Positions 8,094-17,483 of a stretch of DNA of 51,289 bases are shown one piece after another. The translations under genes and the position numbers were made by a program. The stretch comes from Sulfuricurvum sp. 17-40-25 (GTDB lineage Bacteria; Campylobacterota; Campylobacteria; Campylobacterales; Sulfurimonadaceae). How positions within the stretch are numbered: position 1 is the stretch's first letter; every line of letters starts with the position of its first letter. The stretch lies in assembly GCA_002282015.1 (NCBI GenBank), contig NCIJ01000007.1, positions 1 to 51,289 of the forward strand, written 5' to 3'. Under the pieces are notes generated by a model. That model was not told where the DNA came from and did not search any database. It saw only the letters and a program-made list of their open reading frames with translations.

Positions 8094-10601
8094 ATGAGTA
8101 TTACCGAAGATATTGAAGACCTCATCGAATCTAATGCCAGTGATTTTGAGATTTCAAAGCTGTTTAAAACCTTTATCAATGATTACAAAGATTCTTTAAA
8201 TGACCTTTTTGAACGTAATCAAGGTAAAGATTTTTTAGTAACACACACACGAACACTTGATACAGTTATCGTATTGATGTACAAAACCGTATTGCGTCGC
8301 ATGTTTGGAAACTATTTACCAATGCGCAGTAATATACCCATCGCCCTCATCGCTCTTGGAAGTTACGGGCGCGAGCAACTGTGTGTTCATAGCGATATTG
8401 ATCTCATGATCGTTCATGAAAATACCCCTGGTTACAATACCTCAGCGATCATTGAAAAATTTTTGTATCTTGCATGGGATTCAGGATTGAAACTTGGACA
8501 TCGTGTTCATGAAAGTGCTGATCTTCTAAAAGCGTCACGTGAAGACATCACTATCAAAACAGCCTTTATAGAATCACGCTTCATCGTCGGATCCCCTTTT
8601 ACCTGGGGAAGTGTTCAAAACTACCTGACTCAAATTCGTCATGACAACCCCAAAGAATTTGTCTTGGCAAAAATAGAAGAAGCAAATATCCGCCGTAGTA
8701 AATATCCTTTTTCTATGCAACCTAATATCAAAGAAGGTGTTGGAGGGCTACGTGATTCTCAACTACTGTATTGGATCGCTAAAACGGTTCATGGGGTAGG
8801 AAGGTTAAAAGAATTGACAGGAGTGATCTTCAATGAAGAACAATACCGAGAATATCGCATTGCCTTAGAACTGCTTTTTCGGGTTCGCAGTGCACTGCAT
8901 CTTTTAACAGGAAAACAACAAGACCAGTTGGTTTTAGAATACATGCCCAATATCGCCCGCCTTTTAGGCTTCGCAGATGAGCGTAAACTCGTTACCAAGC
9001 TCCTAGAAGCACAATGGCGCATCAATAATTTCACTCAAGTTTATGTTAAAAAAATGGCTCGTATCTACTTAAATGACCCATCCAAAACGGCTAAGATTCG
9101 GGAGGCTAGAGTCTCAAAAGGGTTTTACGCCATGGATGGTATTTTGTATGCTTCCTATAACTTGCCTATTCAACCCATCGATACCTTATTGAAGATTTTG
9201 ATCAATCTGGATGATAAGGAATGGGAATTTGATTCGAATGTTCTAGCTCATTTTACCTATGGCACGATAATACACCCACTTAAACCAAAGACCTATTCTT
9301 TGATACGTAAACTTTTTGAACGTGATCACTTATACGTTATTCTCAAACTTTTCTATGATGCCGGAATACTTCATCATCTCATCGGAGCATTTAAAAAAGT
9401 ACTTCATTTACCACAGTTTGATGGCTATCATCATTATCCCGTAGACTTTCATTCTATCAAGTGTATCCAAGCACTTGAATCGATTCATGACCCCTATGTT
9501 GAAAGTCTTTACAAACCATTAAGTCTCTCTGATAAACTGCTACTTAAAGCAGTCATACTATTACACGATACGGGTAAAGGTCGGAAGCAAAATCATAGTG
9601 AAGTAGGAACAAAACTAATCATTCCATTCGTAAAAATACTAGAACTTCCTTCAACGCAGTATGAACGTGCCGTGCTTTTAGTACGCCATCATGTCACCAT
9701 GAGTAATGTTGCGTATCGTGAAAATATTTACAATGAAAAAACCCTCTATAAATTCATGTCAAAAATCAAAACTCCTGAAAATCTCAAGCTACTTTACATT
9801 CTCACCTATGCAGATATAAATGGTGTCGGACCAGGTACGTATACTAGTTTTGGAGCTAACTTACTCCATGAGCTTTATGAAGCATCAATGGAGATATCCT
9901 CACAAAATGCTCGTCTCACGGATGCCGTAAAACGACAGCAAAAAGAACGTAAACTTACCCTGGACCCTGAATTTGGACTACTATCGAAAACGGAACAAAA
10001 AAAGCTTCTCTTAATTGAGTCCAATTTTTTCTTTTTCAAGCACACCCCAAATGAGATCCTCACTATTTCAAAAGAAGCATTCGGATGTCAAACATTTACC
10101 TATACGCTCGATATCCAAAGAGGTCTAGTTATCCATATTTTTCGAAAGATTCCTTTAAATTTAGGCTATCTTTTAGGAAAACTCAGTTATTTAGATGTCG
10201 CATCAATGGATATTTTCACCCTCTTTGATGGCATCAAATATTTTAAAATAGAATTTTTACAATCTCCTAGTGTAGAGAACCTGGACGATATCAAAATGGT
10301 TATTGAAGATGCATTCGATATGTCCAAAAAACTAGACCTTCCTAAACCCATTATCAAAGCAAAAGAGATCACGCTGGATTGTGATCACTCCATCAATTAT
10401 GCACAACTCAATCTCAATACTGCCAATCAACGTGGCTTATTGGCTTATTTTGTCCAATTGTTTGATGAAGCAAACATCAATATTGCTACTGCCAAGATAC
10501 ATACTAATAAAAATAGAGCACGAGACCACTTCTTAATCGAAAAACAAAACAGGATGTGCGATAATGCACGCCAAATTATTGCCAAATTGGTAGGAGAATA
10601 A
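8094..10601 (+). CDS. glnD: [Protein-PII] uridylyltransferase / uridylyl-removing enzyme
   Basis: Bifunctional nitrogen sensor that uridylylates PII signalling proteins when glutamine is low and removes UMP when it is high. The order of domains is visible in 835 residues: an N-terminal nucleotidyltransferase with GSYGRE (89-94) and metal-binding DID (101-103), a central HD hydrolase region with LHDTGKG near residue 493, and a C-terminal ACT-type region with RGLLAYFVQLFDEANINIATAKIHTN. Length is close to the usual 850-900. The 2-base gap to glmS implies one transcript, linking nitrogen sensing to a glutamine-consuming enzyme. Confidence 0.95.
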   Translation: MSITEDIEDLIESNASDFEISKLFKTFINDYKDSLNDLFERNQGKDFLVTHTRTLDTVIVLMYKTVLRRMFGNYLPMRSNIPIALIALGSYGREQLCVHSDIDLMIVHENTPGYNTSAIIEKFLYLAWDSGLKLGHRVHESADLLKASREDITIKTAFIESRFIVGSPFTWGSVQNYLTQIRHDNPKEFVLAKIEEANIRRSKYPFSMQPNIKEGVGGLRDSQLLYWIAKTVHGVGRLKELTGVIFNEEQYREYRIALELLFRVRSALHLLTGKQQDQLVLEYMPNIARLLGFADERKLVTKLLEAQWRINNFTQVYVKKMARIYLNDPSKTAKIREARVSKGFYAMDGILYASYNLPIQPIDTLLKILINLDDKEWEFDSNVLAHFTYGTIIHPLKPKTYSLIRKLFERDHLYVILKLFYDAGILHHLIGAFKKVLHLPQFDGYHHYPVDFHSIKCIQALESIHDPYVESLYKPLSLSDKLLLKAVILLHDTGKGRKQNHSEVGTKLIIPFVKILELPSTQYERAVLLVRHHVTMSNVAYRENIYNEKTLYKFMSKIKTPENLKLLYILTYADINGVGPGTYTSFGANLLHELYEASMEISSQNARLTDAVKRQQKERKLTLDPEFGLLSKTEQKKLLLIESNFFFFKHTPNEILTISKEAFGCQTFTYTLDIQRGLVIHIFRKIPLNLGYLLGKLSYLDVASMDIFTLFDGIKYFKIEFLQSPSVENLDDIKMVIEDAFDMSKKLDLPKPIIKAKEITLDCDHSINYAQLNLNTANQRGLLAYFVQLFDEANINIATAKIHTNKNRARDHFLIEKQNRMCDNARQIIAKLVGE

Positions 10602-10603
10602 AT

Positions 10604-12418
10604 ATGTGCGGAATCGTTGGATATGTCGGAAAAAAGCCTGTTAAACAAATTTTGATTGATGGGCTTCGCGAGTTAGAATATCGCGGCTACGATTCAGCCG
10701 GCATCGCCGTATTGCAAAATCACCAATTTTCTCTTTTTAAAGCCGTAGGAAAACTCATCAATCTCGAAGAAAAAGCGCAAGCCTTTGAAACCGAGGGATT
10801 CTCGGTAGGCATCGGCCATACACGTTGGGCCACTCACGGTAAACCAACAGAACTCAATGCCCATCCTCATCTGGGTAAAAACTCGTATGTTGTGCATAAC
10901 GGCATTATCGAAAATTACCAAGAACTCAAAACGATGCTCTCAAGTCATGGAGTTCATTTTTTAAGTCAAACCGATACCGAAGTCATTGTCCATCTATTCG
11001 AATATCATCTCAAAAATGCCTCCACACCTTTTGAAGCATTTACCCAAACACTGTATGAGCTCTCTGGTGCATACGCCGTTTTATTGGTCAATGCTTCCGT
11101 GAATGACACTATTTATTTTGCCAAACACGGTTCACCTATGATTATTGGACGTAATTCAGAGGGAGAAACTCTTTTTGGTTCTTCCGATGCCGCTATGATT
11201 GGAAAATGTCATGAAGTGATCTATCTAGAAGATGGTCATTACGGTTATGCTTCCAGTGATGGAATCAAACTGTTTGATGAAAAAGATCAAGCGGTAGATC
11301 TAAACTTTACCCCATTAAGTGAAAACAAACTCTCCGCGCAAAAAGAGGGTTACCGCTTTTTTATGGAAAAAGAGATCTATGAACAAAGCACCGTTCTCTC
11401 AGATACACTATTGGGACGACTCAAAGATGAAAGTATCAATTTTGAGGAATTAGACTCTCATCTATTTGAGGGAATCAATGAAATCAAACTCTGTGCCTGT
11501 GGGACAAGTTACCATGCCGCACTTAGTGCCAGCTATTTACTCGAACGCCATGCTAAGATCCGTACTTCTGTCGAAATCGCCAGTGAGTTTCGATACCGTG
11601 AACCTTTTCTGACACCTGATACTCTTTTTATTGTTATTAGCCAAAGTGGAGAAACAGCCGACACACTCGAAAGTCTCAAAATGGCCAAAAAATTTGGTCT
11701 CAAAACGATGGTTGTTTGTAATGTAGACAACTCTTCAATGGTCCGTTTAGCCGATGCTAGCATTCTGACCCGTGCCGGTATTGAAAAAGGGGTAGCATCT
11801 ACCAAAGCCTTTGCAACCCAAGTATGTGTACTTTGGATGCTAAGTCTCTTTTTGGCCAAACAGCGTAATACATTGGAAACAACAGAGATAAAACGCCAAA
11901 TTCATCTTTTACGCATGCTCCCATCGACTGTAACCGTTGATCCAGAACTGCACGAGCAGTTACGTCGTCTTAGTAAACGATACCTTCACGGGCATGGATT
12001 TTTCTTTATTGGACGCGATGTCTTTTTCCCACTTGCACTTGAGGGAGCCTTAAAACTCAAAGAGATCAGTTATCTTCATGCTGAAGGATACCCAAGCGGA
12101 GAGATGAAACATGGTCCTATCGCGCTTGCCGATCCTGAACTCTTTACCATTGCCCTGCTTCCACAGCATAAGCTGTACGAAAAGACCAAAAGTAATATCG
12201 AAGAACTCAGTGCACGCGATTCAACCATTTGCTCTATCAGTCCATTAGATTTTGATAAAGCTGACGATCATATTCGCACCAAGATGAGTGAAGACTATAT
12301 GTTAGAGTTTTTTGAGATGATGGTTGTTTTGCAACTCCTTTCGATGGAAATTGCTATTCGTTTAGGTAATGATGTGGATATGCCGAGAAATCTTGCTAAA
12401 AGTGTTACTGTCGAGTAA
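10604..12418 (+). CDS. glmS: Glutamine-fructose-6-phosphate aminotransferase
   Basis: Makes glucosamine-6-phosphate from fructose-6-phosphate and glutamine, the first step to UDP-GlcNAc for peptidoglycan and lipopolysaccharide. The N-terminal nucleophile is Cys2 in MCGIVGYVG. The glutaminase domain (about 1-240) carries GHTRWATHG and the HNGIIEN segment. Two SIS domains follow (CGTSYHA and SQSGETADT). The C-terminus ends in the expected PRNLAKSVTVE. Full length at 604 residues. AGGAG lies 7 bases before the ATG, inside the end of glnD. No glmS ribozyme sequence is seen upstream, as expected outside Firmicutes. Hairpins overlap the stop. Confidence 0.98.
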   Translation: MCGIVGYVGKKPVKQILIDGLRELEYRGYDSAGIAVLQNHQFSLFKAVGKLINLEEKAQAFETEGFSVGIGHTRWATHGKPTELNAHPHLGKNSYVVHNGIIENYQELKTMLSSHGVHFLSQTDTEVIVHLFEYHLKNASTPFEAFTQTLYELSGAYAVLLVNASVNDTIYFAKHGSPMIIGRNSEGETLFGSSDAAMIGKCHEVIYLEDGHYGYASSDGIKLFDEKDQAVDLNFTPLSENKLSAQKEGYRFFMEKEIYEQSTVLSDTLLGRLKDESINFEELDSHLFEGINEIKLCACGTSYHAALSASYLLERHAKIRTSVEIASEFRYREPFLTPDTLFIVISQSGETADTLESLKMAKKFGLKTMVVCNVDNSSMVRLADASILTRAGIEKGVASTKAFATQVCVLWMLSLFLAKQRNTLETTEIKRQIHLLRMLPSTVTVDPELHEQLRRLSKRYLHGHGFFFIGRDVFFPLALEGALKLKEISYLHAEGYPSGEMKHGPIALADPELFTIALLPQHKLYEKTKSNIEELSARDSTICSISPLDFDKADDHIRTKMSEDYMLEFFEMMVVLQLLSMEIAIRLGNDVDMPRNLAKSVTVE

Positions 12419-12425
12419 CACTTTT
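12398..12425 (+). terminator. 12-bp perfect hairpin over the glmS stop codon
   Basis: AAAAGTGTTACT (12398-12409), loop GTCG, then AGTAACACTTTT (12414-12425) form a perfect 12-bp stem with the A- and T-runs built in, a classical intrinsic terminator shape. The glmS TAA lies inside the second arm. The second arm can alternatively pair with 12430-12439, which is followed by a short T-run. Confidence 0.65.
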
Positions 12426-12528
12426 ACAAAAAAGTTACTTTTTAAAATAACTTTAACCTCTCTTTAGATACCCTGATTTCTTTAGTTTAATTTCATTAAT
12501 AAAAGTCGTCACAAGGAAATTTTCACGC

Positions 12529-14370
12529 ATGAAAACCAATCACAAAATTCTTTTTATTGTTGCCCTTATGCTTATTGGACTTGCTATTGCTACCATTACG
12601 AACGTTGCCCTTAACTTTCGCGAATATGGCTATAGTAATGCCATTGAAAAATCCAAAATGACCGCTGAAATCGTTCGAGACGGATTGACGGCACATATGG
12701 TCAATGAGGTAATGGATAAACGTCAGTTTTTTCTTTCTAATATTTCCGACCTCAAGGATGTTCAATCACTATGGATTGTTAGATCAGACAACGTAATTGC
12801 GCAACATGGTATGGGAATACCAAATGAGCGTCCCAGAGATGCAATTGATCGTAAAGTTCTTAAAGAAGGTATATCTGCCCAAAAAATAACCGAAGACTCT
12901 AAAAATGCAGTTTTACGTGTTACTATCCCCTATATAGCCTCTGCAAATGACAATCCGAACTGTTTAAGTTGTCACAACGCACAAGAGGGAGAAGTATTAG
13001 GTGCCATAAGTATGGAATTCAATATTAACGATGTTCGTCAAACAGGCGCTATGACCATTGCTAAAATTTTTGGTATCAATCTTCTCTTTTTAATCGTTGC
13101 ATTATGGGTCACCAATCATTATTTCAAACCTTACATCCATTTACTCGAAAATTTGCAGCAAGGGATAAAACGCGCTCGTAACGGGGACTTTACCTACCGT
13201 TTTAAAACAACACTCAAAGATGCCGGAAGTGAAGTAGCGGAACAAATGAATACCCTCTTTGAAAAAATGGAAGAGACTTTTTCAGGAATTAGAGACAATC
13301 TTAGTACTTTTATGTCTCGTTCAAATATTTCTTGTTCTGATCCCCTTAATTCGACTGGAATAATTATTAAAGAGCTCTCTGATGTTTATAAATTCAAAAA
13401 GACCATTGAACTTGACAGCAGCAAAGAAGCTATTTATGATCGATTTATTTACGTGCTTCAAGAAAGATTTCATTTCACCCATTTTGCATTGTATGAAGTA
13501 GAAAAAAAGAGTAAAGAACGTAAGCTTATTTACATTACGGATCATTCAAGTTTCTGTCTTCCAATTGTTGATCAAGATGCTATGGAGTGCCGTGCTTATC
13601 GTACCAATAGTGATATCTATTCAACTGATTTTCCTAATATATGCCAAAATTGTTCTGTTGATCACAAAGAATATACGTGCATTCCTCTGAATATTAATGA
13701 TGACTTGGCTCTTATTCTCTCGTATTCTGCAAAAAATACAACAACGATAGAAGCACTCAATCTCGTTTTGCCTAGTATTAAAAACTATTTTGAAGCAGCA
13801 AAAGCGGTTATTGAAAGCAGAACTCTCATGGACAAACTTCGTGATTCTTCACTGCGCGATGGAGCGACACATCTCTACAATCGCCGATTTTTAGAAGAAT
13901 TTATTGATAAAACTACTGAGCAAGCATTACGTTCACACCTTACCTACTCAATCCTTATGATTGATATTGACTATTTTAAAATGGTGAATGATACTTATGG
14001 ACATGATTCAGGCGATGTCGTCATCAAAACATTGGCCGAAATTTTACAACAAAACGTCCGAAAATCAGATCTCCCAATCCGTTATGGCGGTGAAGAGTTC
14101 TTAGTCTTATTACACAATACAACATCAGAAGGAGCTCTTCAAGTTGCACAAAAAATTCGTACTGTTTTTGCTGCTAAAAAATATCAATTTGGCAGTGATA
14201 CCGTTGAAAAAACTTTGAGTATCGGAATTTCCCATTTTCCTAGCGATGCTGATTCAATCTGGAAGGTCATCAAATTCGCTGATCTTGCCCTTTATGAAGC
14301 AAAGCATACAGGACGTAATCGTGTCATCGAATTCGAGCCAAGACTCTTCTCTGGCGGAGATACTTTCTAA
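12529..14370 (+). CDS. Membrane diguanylate cyclase with periplasmic haem-binding sensor domain
   Basis: 613 residues: a membrane helix (7-27), a periplasmic domain (about 30-170) with a single CxxCH site CLSCH (Cys145, Cys148, His149) for covalent haem c, a second helix (about 175-195), a HAMP-like linker, a GAF-like domain (about 285-430) and a GGDEF domain (about 450-605) with RYGGEEF and the RxxD inhibition site RKSD. The periplasmic part resembles the Tll0287/DUF3365-type haem sensor family. Expected role: sensing redox state or a small ligand outside the membrane and converting it to c-di-GMP. AAGGA lies upstream of the ATG. A close paralogue lies at 20152-21957. Confidence 0.88.
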   Translation: MKTNHKILFIVALMLIGLAIATITNVALNFREYGYSNAIEKSKMTAEIVRDGLTAHMVNEVMDKRQFFLSNISDLKDVQSLWIVRSDNVIAQHGMGIPNERPRDAIDRKVLKEGISAQKITEDSKNAVLRVTIPYIASANDNPNCLSCHNAQEGEVLGAISMEFNINDVRQTGAMTIAKIFGINLLFLIVALWVTNHYFKPYIHLLENLQQGIKRARNGDFTYRFKTTLKDAGSEVAEQMNTLFEKMEETFSGIRDNLSTFMSRSNISCSDPLNSTGIIIKELSDVYKFKKTIELDSSKEAIYDRFIYVLQERFHFTHFALYEVEKKSKERKLIYITDHSSFCLPIVDQDAMECRAYRTNSDIYSTDFPNICQNCSVDHKEYTCIPLNINDDLALILSYSAKNTTTIEALNLVLPSIKNYFEAAKAVIESRTLMDKLRDSSLRDGATHLYNRRFLEEFIDKTTEQALRSHLTYSILMIDIDYFKMVNDTYGHDSGDVVIKTLAEILQQNVRKSDLPIRYGGEEFLVLLHNTTSEGALQVAQKIRTVFAAKKYQFGSDTVEKTLSIGISHFPSDADSIWKVIKFADLALYEAKHTGRNRVIEFEPRLFSGGDTF

Positions 14371-14387
14371 CAAGCTGCTAGCTATCA

Positions 14388-14413
14388 TTACACGCTGCAT
14401 TCAGCACGTGTAA
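14388..14413. terminator. Hairpin between convergent genes
   Basis: TTACACGCTG, loop, CAGCACGTGTAA forms a 10-bp stem with a 2-base bulge. It lies between the convergent cyclase and TetR genes and is flanked by a pyrimidine-rich stretch on the right. A bidirectional terminator is likely. Confidence 0.45.
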
Positions 14414-14454
14414 ACTCTTTCCTCATCACCAATTTCGTCTTACCTACCATTTTG

Positions 14455-15087
14455 TTAGTTTTTAATTCGAACACCTTGGAAAAATATCTCGATGGTCTCA
14501 TCCACAATATGATCTGATTGACATTCCCCATAAAGATAACTTTCTATAAAACCATCCGAAATTTTTTTGAAAATAATTGCCAAATGTTTGTGGTTTGTAT
14601 TTTTACAAGGGATTAGACTACGAAGCTGGCGAATCAAATATTGATGAAGCTCATCAACGACACTATGATTCGAAATATCAAGTTTATGAAAAAAATAAGG
14701 ATCACTGGTTATTGGCTTGTTACGCTCATGTTCTGTTTGAATGAAAATAGCATATTTATATTTCAAATAAGTTTTTAGGTTTTCCAGAGGGTCACTACCC
14801 TCGTTCGATTTTAGATTGACAAGAAATGTTTCTAATTTTAATATCAGATATTCGACATAAAGCTCTTCTTTTGATCCGAATAAATTATAAATTGTCCCTA
14901 CGGATGTTTCAAGTTCTTTTGCTAGATCAGATATTTTAAAATGTTTATACCCAGTCTCGTCAAAGTACCGAGCTGCTGCATTAAAATAAAGCTCTTTTTT
15001 GACACGATTTAATTCTTCATTAATAATTTGTTTCAAATATTTTCCTGTTTTTTGACACATGATATCGAAAATATGATCTATTTTCAA
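14455..15087 (-). CDS. TetR/AcrR-family transcriptional regulator
   Basis: The N-terminal helix-turn-helix is clear: FNAAARYFDETGYKHFKISDL followed by AKELETSVGTIYNLFGSKEELY, the TetR signature. The remaining 130 or so residues form a helical ligand-binding domain that I cannot match to an inducer. The TTG at 15087 gives 210 residues; the ATG at 15060 gives 201 and is equally plausible, as neither has a good ribosome site. The gene is divergent from the SulP transporter, and a 15-base palindrome (15111-15125) lies between them. It most likely represses that transporter and itself in response to an unknown ligand. Confidence 0.85.
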   Translation of the reverse strand: MKIDHIFDIMCQKTGKYLKQIINEELNRVKKELYFNAAARYFDETGYKHFKISDLAKELETSVGTIYNLFGSKEELYVEYLILKLETFLVNLKSNEGSDPLENLKTYLKYKYAIFIQTEHERNKPITSDPYFFHKLDISNHSVVDELHQYLIRQLRSLIPCKNTNHKHLAIIFKKISDGFIESYLYGECQSDHIVDETIEIFFQGVRIKN

Positions 15088-15110
15088 TATAAATAACTAC
15101 ATATATTAAT

Positions 15111-15125
15111 TTGAACATAATTCAA
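15111..15125. promoter_or_regulatory. Palindrome TTGAA-N5-TTCAA, candidate TetR operator
   Basis: A perfect inverted repeat, TTGAACATAATTCAA, in the short divergent gap between the TetR gene and sulP. Position and symmetry fit an operator for a dimeric repressor; there is no direct proof. Confidence 0.45.
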
Positions 15126-15189
15126 TCTTAAGAAAGTGCGCGATAGACTTCCAATGTTAAAAAAGCATTTTTGCAAAGGATACCCTAGG

Positions 15190-16863
15190 ATGTTTCAATC
15201 GCTTAAAGATTCACTCGAACCTAAGCTGATCACGCTATGGCGGCTTAAGGGGTATTCAAAATCCGATTTTTATGCAGATCTCATCGCGGGACTTGTGGTT
15301 GCGATAGTTGCGCTTCCTCTTGCTATGGCGATAGCTATTGCATCTAACCTTCCACCAGAACGAGGACTATTTACTGCAATTGTCGCTGGATTTATCATTT
15401 CAGCACATGGAGGTAGCCGTTATCAGATTGGCGGGCCGACGGCTGCCTTTGTTGTCACGGTATCCATGGTGGCTATGGAACACGGGTATGAGGGCTTGGT
15501 ACTGGCGACCATAATGGCAGGGGTTATATTGATGATCATGTCATTTGTTCGTGCAGGAGAATTGATCAAGTTTATTCCTTATCCTGTGGTTATCGGGTTT
15601 ACTTCCGGTATTGCACTTCTGATCGCATTCTCTCAGGTACGCGACTTTTTTGGTCTTAAGGTCGAGACCATCCCTCCGGATTTTATCGATAAACTTATAC
15701 TTTACCTTGCACACATGGATGAGATGAATATCTATGCGGTTATCATCTCACTGATATCCATCGCCATCATCATTATTTTTAAAAAGTACCTTCCTAAGAT
15801 ACCGGGACCTATTGTCGTAGTTGTGCTTGCGGGTTTAGCCGTGTGGATGTTTAATTTACCTATTGAAACTATTGAGAGTCGTTTTGGCCCTATTCCCTCT
15901 ATGCTTCCGGCCCCTACATGGCCAGAAATATCCTTTGAAAAGTTACGCCTGTTACTGCCCGACGCCATCACCATTGCAACACTTGCGGCTATTGAATCGC
16001 TTCTCTCAGCTGTAGTAGCGGACGGTATGACCGGAACGCATCACAAATCAAATGCAGAGTTGTTTGGACAGGGTGTCGCAAACATTGCTTCAGGAATTTT
16101 CGGAGGGCTTCCTGCCACCGGTGCCATCGCTCGAACGGCTACGAACATCAAAGCGGGAGCACGCACACCTATGGCAGGCATTATGCATGCATTTTGGCTG
16201 TTTTTATTTATGCTTTTTCTCGCACCATTCATTATCAAGATTCCCCTTGCTGCTTTGGCTGCTATATTGATAGTCGTGGCATGGAACATGTCCGAAATCA
16301 AGCACATAAAAGAGATCATGAAAGCACCACGAAGCGATCGTATTATTTTGATTGTTACCTTTACACTAACGGTATTGATCGATTTGAATTTCGCTATTCA
16401 AGCAGGTATTGCGTTGGCTTCCATCCTCTTTATCAATTCAATGATGAAAGTAACCCAAATTCGTGTGGTAGAGAATGAAGAAGAAGACCCAGACTCAATT
16501 GCACGGAAAATTCTCCCTCACGGGGTCGAAGTCTATGAAATTCAGGGTCCACTCTTTTTCGGTATTGCTGAAAAGCTCATTAATACGTTAACAGTTTTTG
16601 AACATCTCCCGAAAGTTTTTATATTACGGATGCGATATGTTCCTCTTATTGATGCAGCAGGACTCCATGCTCTTGAAATTATTCATGAACGCCTAACAAA
16701 AGAGCATACAGTATTAATACTATCCGGTGTAAGTATAGAAGTACGGGCTCATATAAATGAAGCCTCTTTAAATAATCTTATTGGGGATGAAAACATTGTT
16801 AAGCATATTGATATGGCAATATCAAGAGCCTTTAAAATCACCAATGACTGTAAAAGCGTTTAA
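15190..16863 (+). CDS. SulP (SLC26) family anion transporter with STAS domain
   Basis: About 557 residues from the ATG at 15190, chosen because AAAGGA lies 9 bases upstream; earlier in-frame GTG/ATG starts lack this. Ten or more membrane segments (about 25-410) carry family features such as IAGLVVAIVALPLAMAIAIA, the GGPTAAF region and GGLPATGAIARTATN. A cytoplasmic STAS domain fills the last 110 residues. SulP proteins carry sulfate, bicarbonate or dicarboxylates; substrate cannot be read from sequence. Sulfate efflux from sulfur oxidation or bicarbonate supply to the carboxylating enzymes downstream are both reasonable. Several stretches look slightly more GC-rich than the neighbours. Confidence 0.9.
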   Translation: MFQSLKDSLEPKLITLWRLKGYSKSDFYADLIAGLVVAIVALPLAMAIAIASNLPPERGLFTAIVAGFIISAHGGSRYQIGGPTAAFVVTVSMVAMEHGYEGLVLATIMAGVILMIMSFVRAGELIKFIPYPVVIGFTSGIALLIAFSQVRDFFGLKVETIPPDFIDKLILYLAHMDEMNIYAVIISLISIAIIIIFKKYLPKIPGPIVVVVLAGLAVWMFNLPIETIESRFGPIPSMLPAPTWPEISFEKLRLLLPDAITIATLAAIESLLSAVVADGMTGTHHKSNAELFGQGVANIASGIFGGLPATGAIARTATNIKAGARTPMAGIMHAFWLFLFMLFLAPFIIKIPLAALAAILIVVAWNMSEIKHIKEIMKAPRSDRIILIVTFTLTVLIDLNFAIQAGIALASILFINSMMKVTQIRVVENEEEDPDSIARKILPHGVEVYEIQGPLFFGIAEKLINTLTVFEHLPKVFILRMRYVPLIDAAGLHALEIIHERLTKEHTVLILSGVSIEVRAHINEASLNNLIGDENIVKHIDMAISRAFKITNDCKSV

Positions 16864-16906
16864 ATTGGCGAATATTACTTTATTATAAATTAACTACAAA
16901 GGAAAA

Positions 16907-17467
16907 ATGATGCTTGAAATTCGATGGCACAGTCGTGCTGGTCAAGGAGCGGTTACGGGTGCTAAAGGCCTAGCGGAGGTTGTAGCAACTACTGGCAAAG
17001 AGGTGCAAGCATTTGCATTTTACGGTTCTGCAAAACGAGGTGCGGCCATGACCGCATATAATCGCGTGGATGACAAAGTCATCTTAAATCATGAAAAATA
17101 TATGCAACCTGACTACGTACTTGTAATAGATCCAGCACTGGTTTACACAACTGATATAACTGCAAACGAAAAAGAGGATACGATTTATATCATAACAACA
17201 CATTTATGTACTCAAGAGCTTATTGCTTCCCAGCCAAAACTTTTAGGGAAAAAAGTCTTTACGATTGATTGTATAAAAATTTCTCAGGAGACGCTTGGAA
17301 AAGCAATTCCTAATACACCAATGCTAGGTGCATTGATGAAAATATCGGGAATGTATGACATTGAATTTTTTAAAGAAAGTATGATAAGAGTTTTACAAAA
17401 ACTCCCTCAAAAAATGATTGATGCCAATATGATAGCTATTCAACGTGCATATGACGAAGTAAATTAA
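16907..17467 (+). CDS. porC: Pyruvate:ferredoxin oxidoreductase, gamma subunit
   Basis: 186 residues, very like the Helicobacter PorC sequence as I remember it: EIRWHSRAGQGAVTGAKGLA at the N-terminus, then FAFYGSAKRGAAMTAYNR and IPNTPMLGALMK. The gamma chain contributes to CoA binding and intersubunit contact. In an autotroph the complex runs as pyruvate synthase, fixing CO2 onto acetyl-CoA with reduced ferredoxin. First gene of porCDAB, with AAAGGA before the ATG and a TATTATAAAT -10-like sequence at 16881-16890, so the operon may have its own promoter separate from sulP. Confidence 0.93.
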   Translation: MMLEIRWHSRAGQGAVTGAKGLAEVVATTGKEVQAFAFYGSAKRGAAMTAYNRVDDKVILNHEKYMQPDYVLVIDPALVYTTDITANEKEDTIYIITTHLCTQELIASQPKLLGKKVFTIDCIKISQETLGKAIPNTPMLGALMKISGMYDIEFFKESMIRVLQKLPQKMIDANMIAIQRAYDEVN

Positions 17468-17483
17468 GGAAAAAAGGGAAAAA

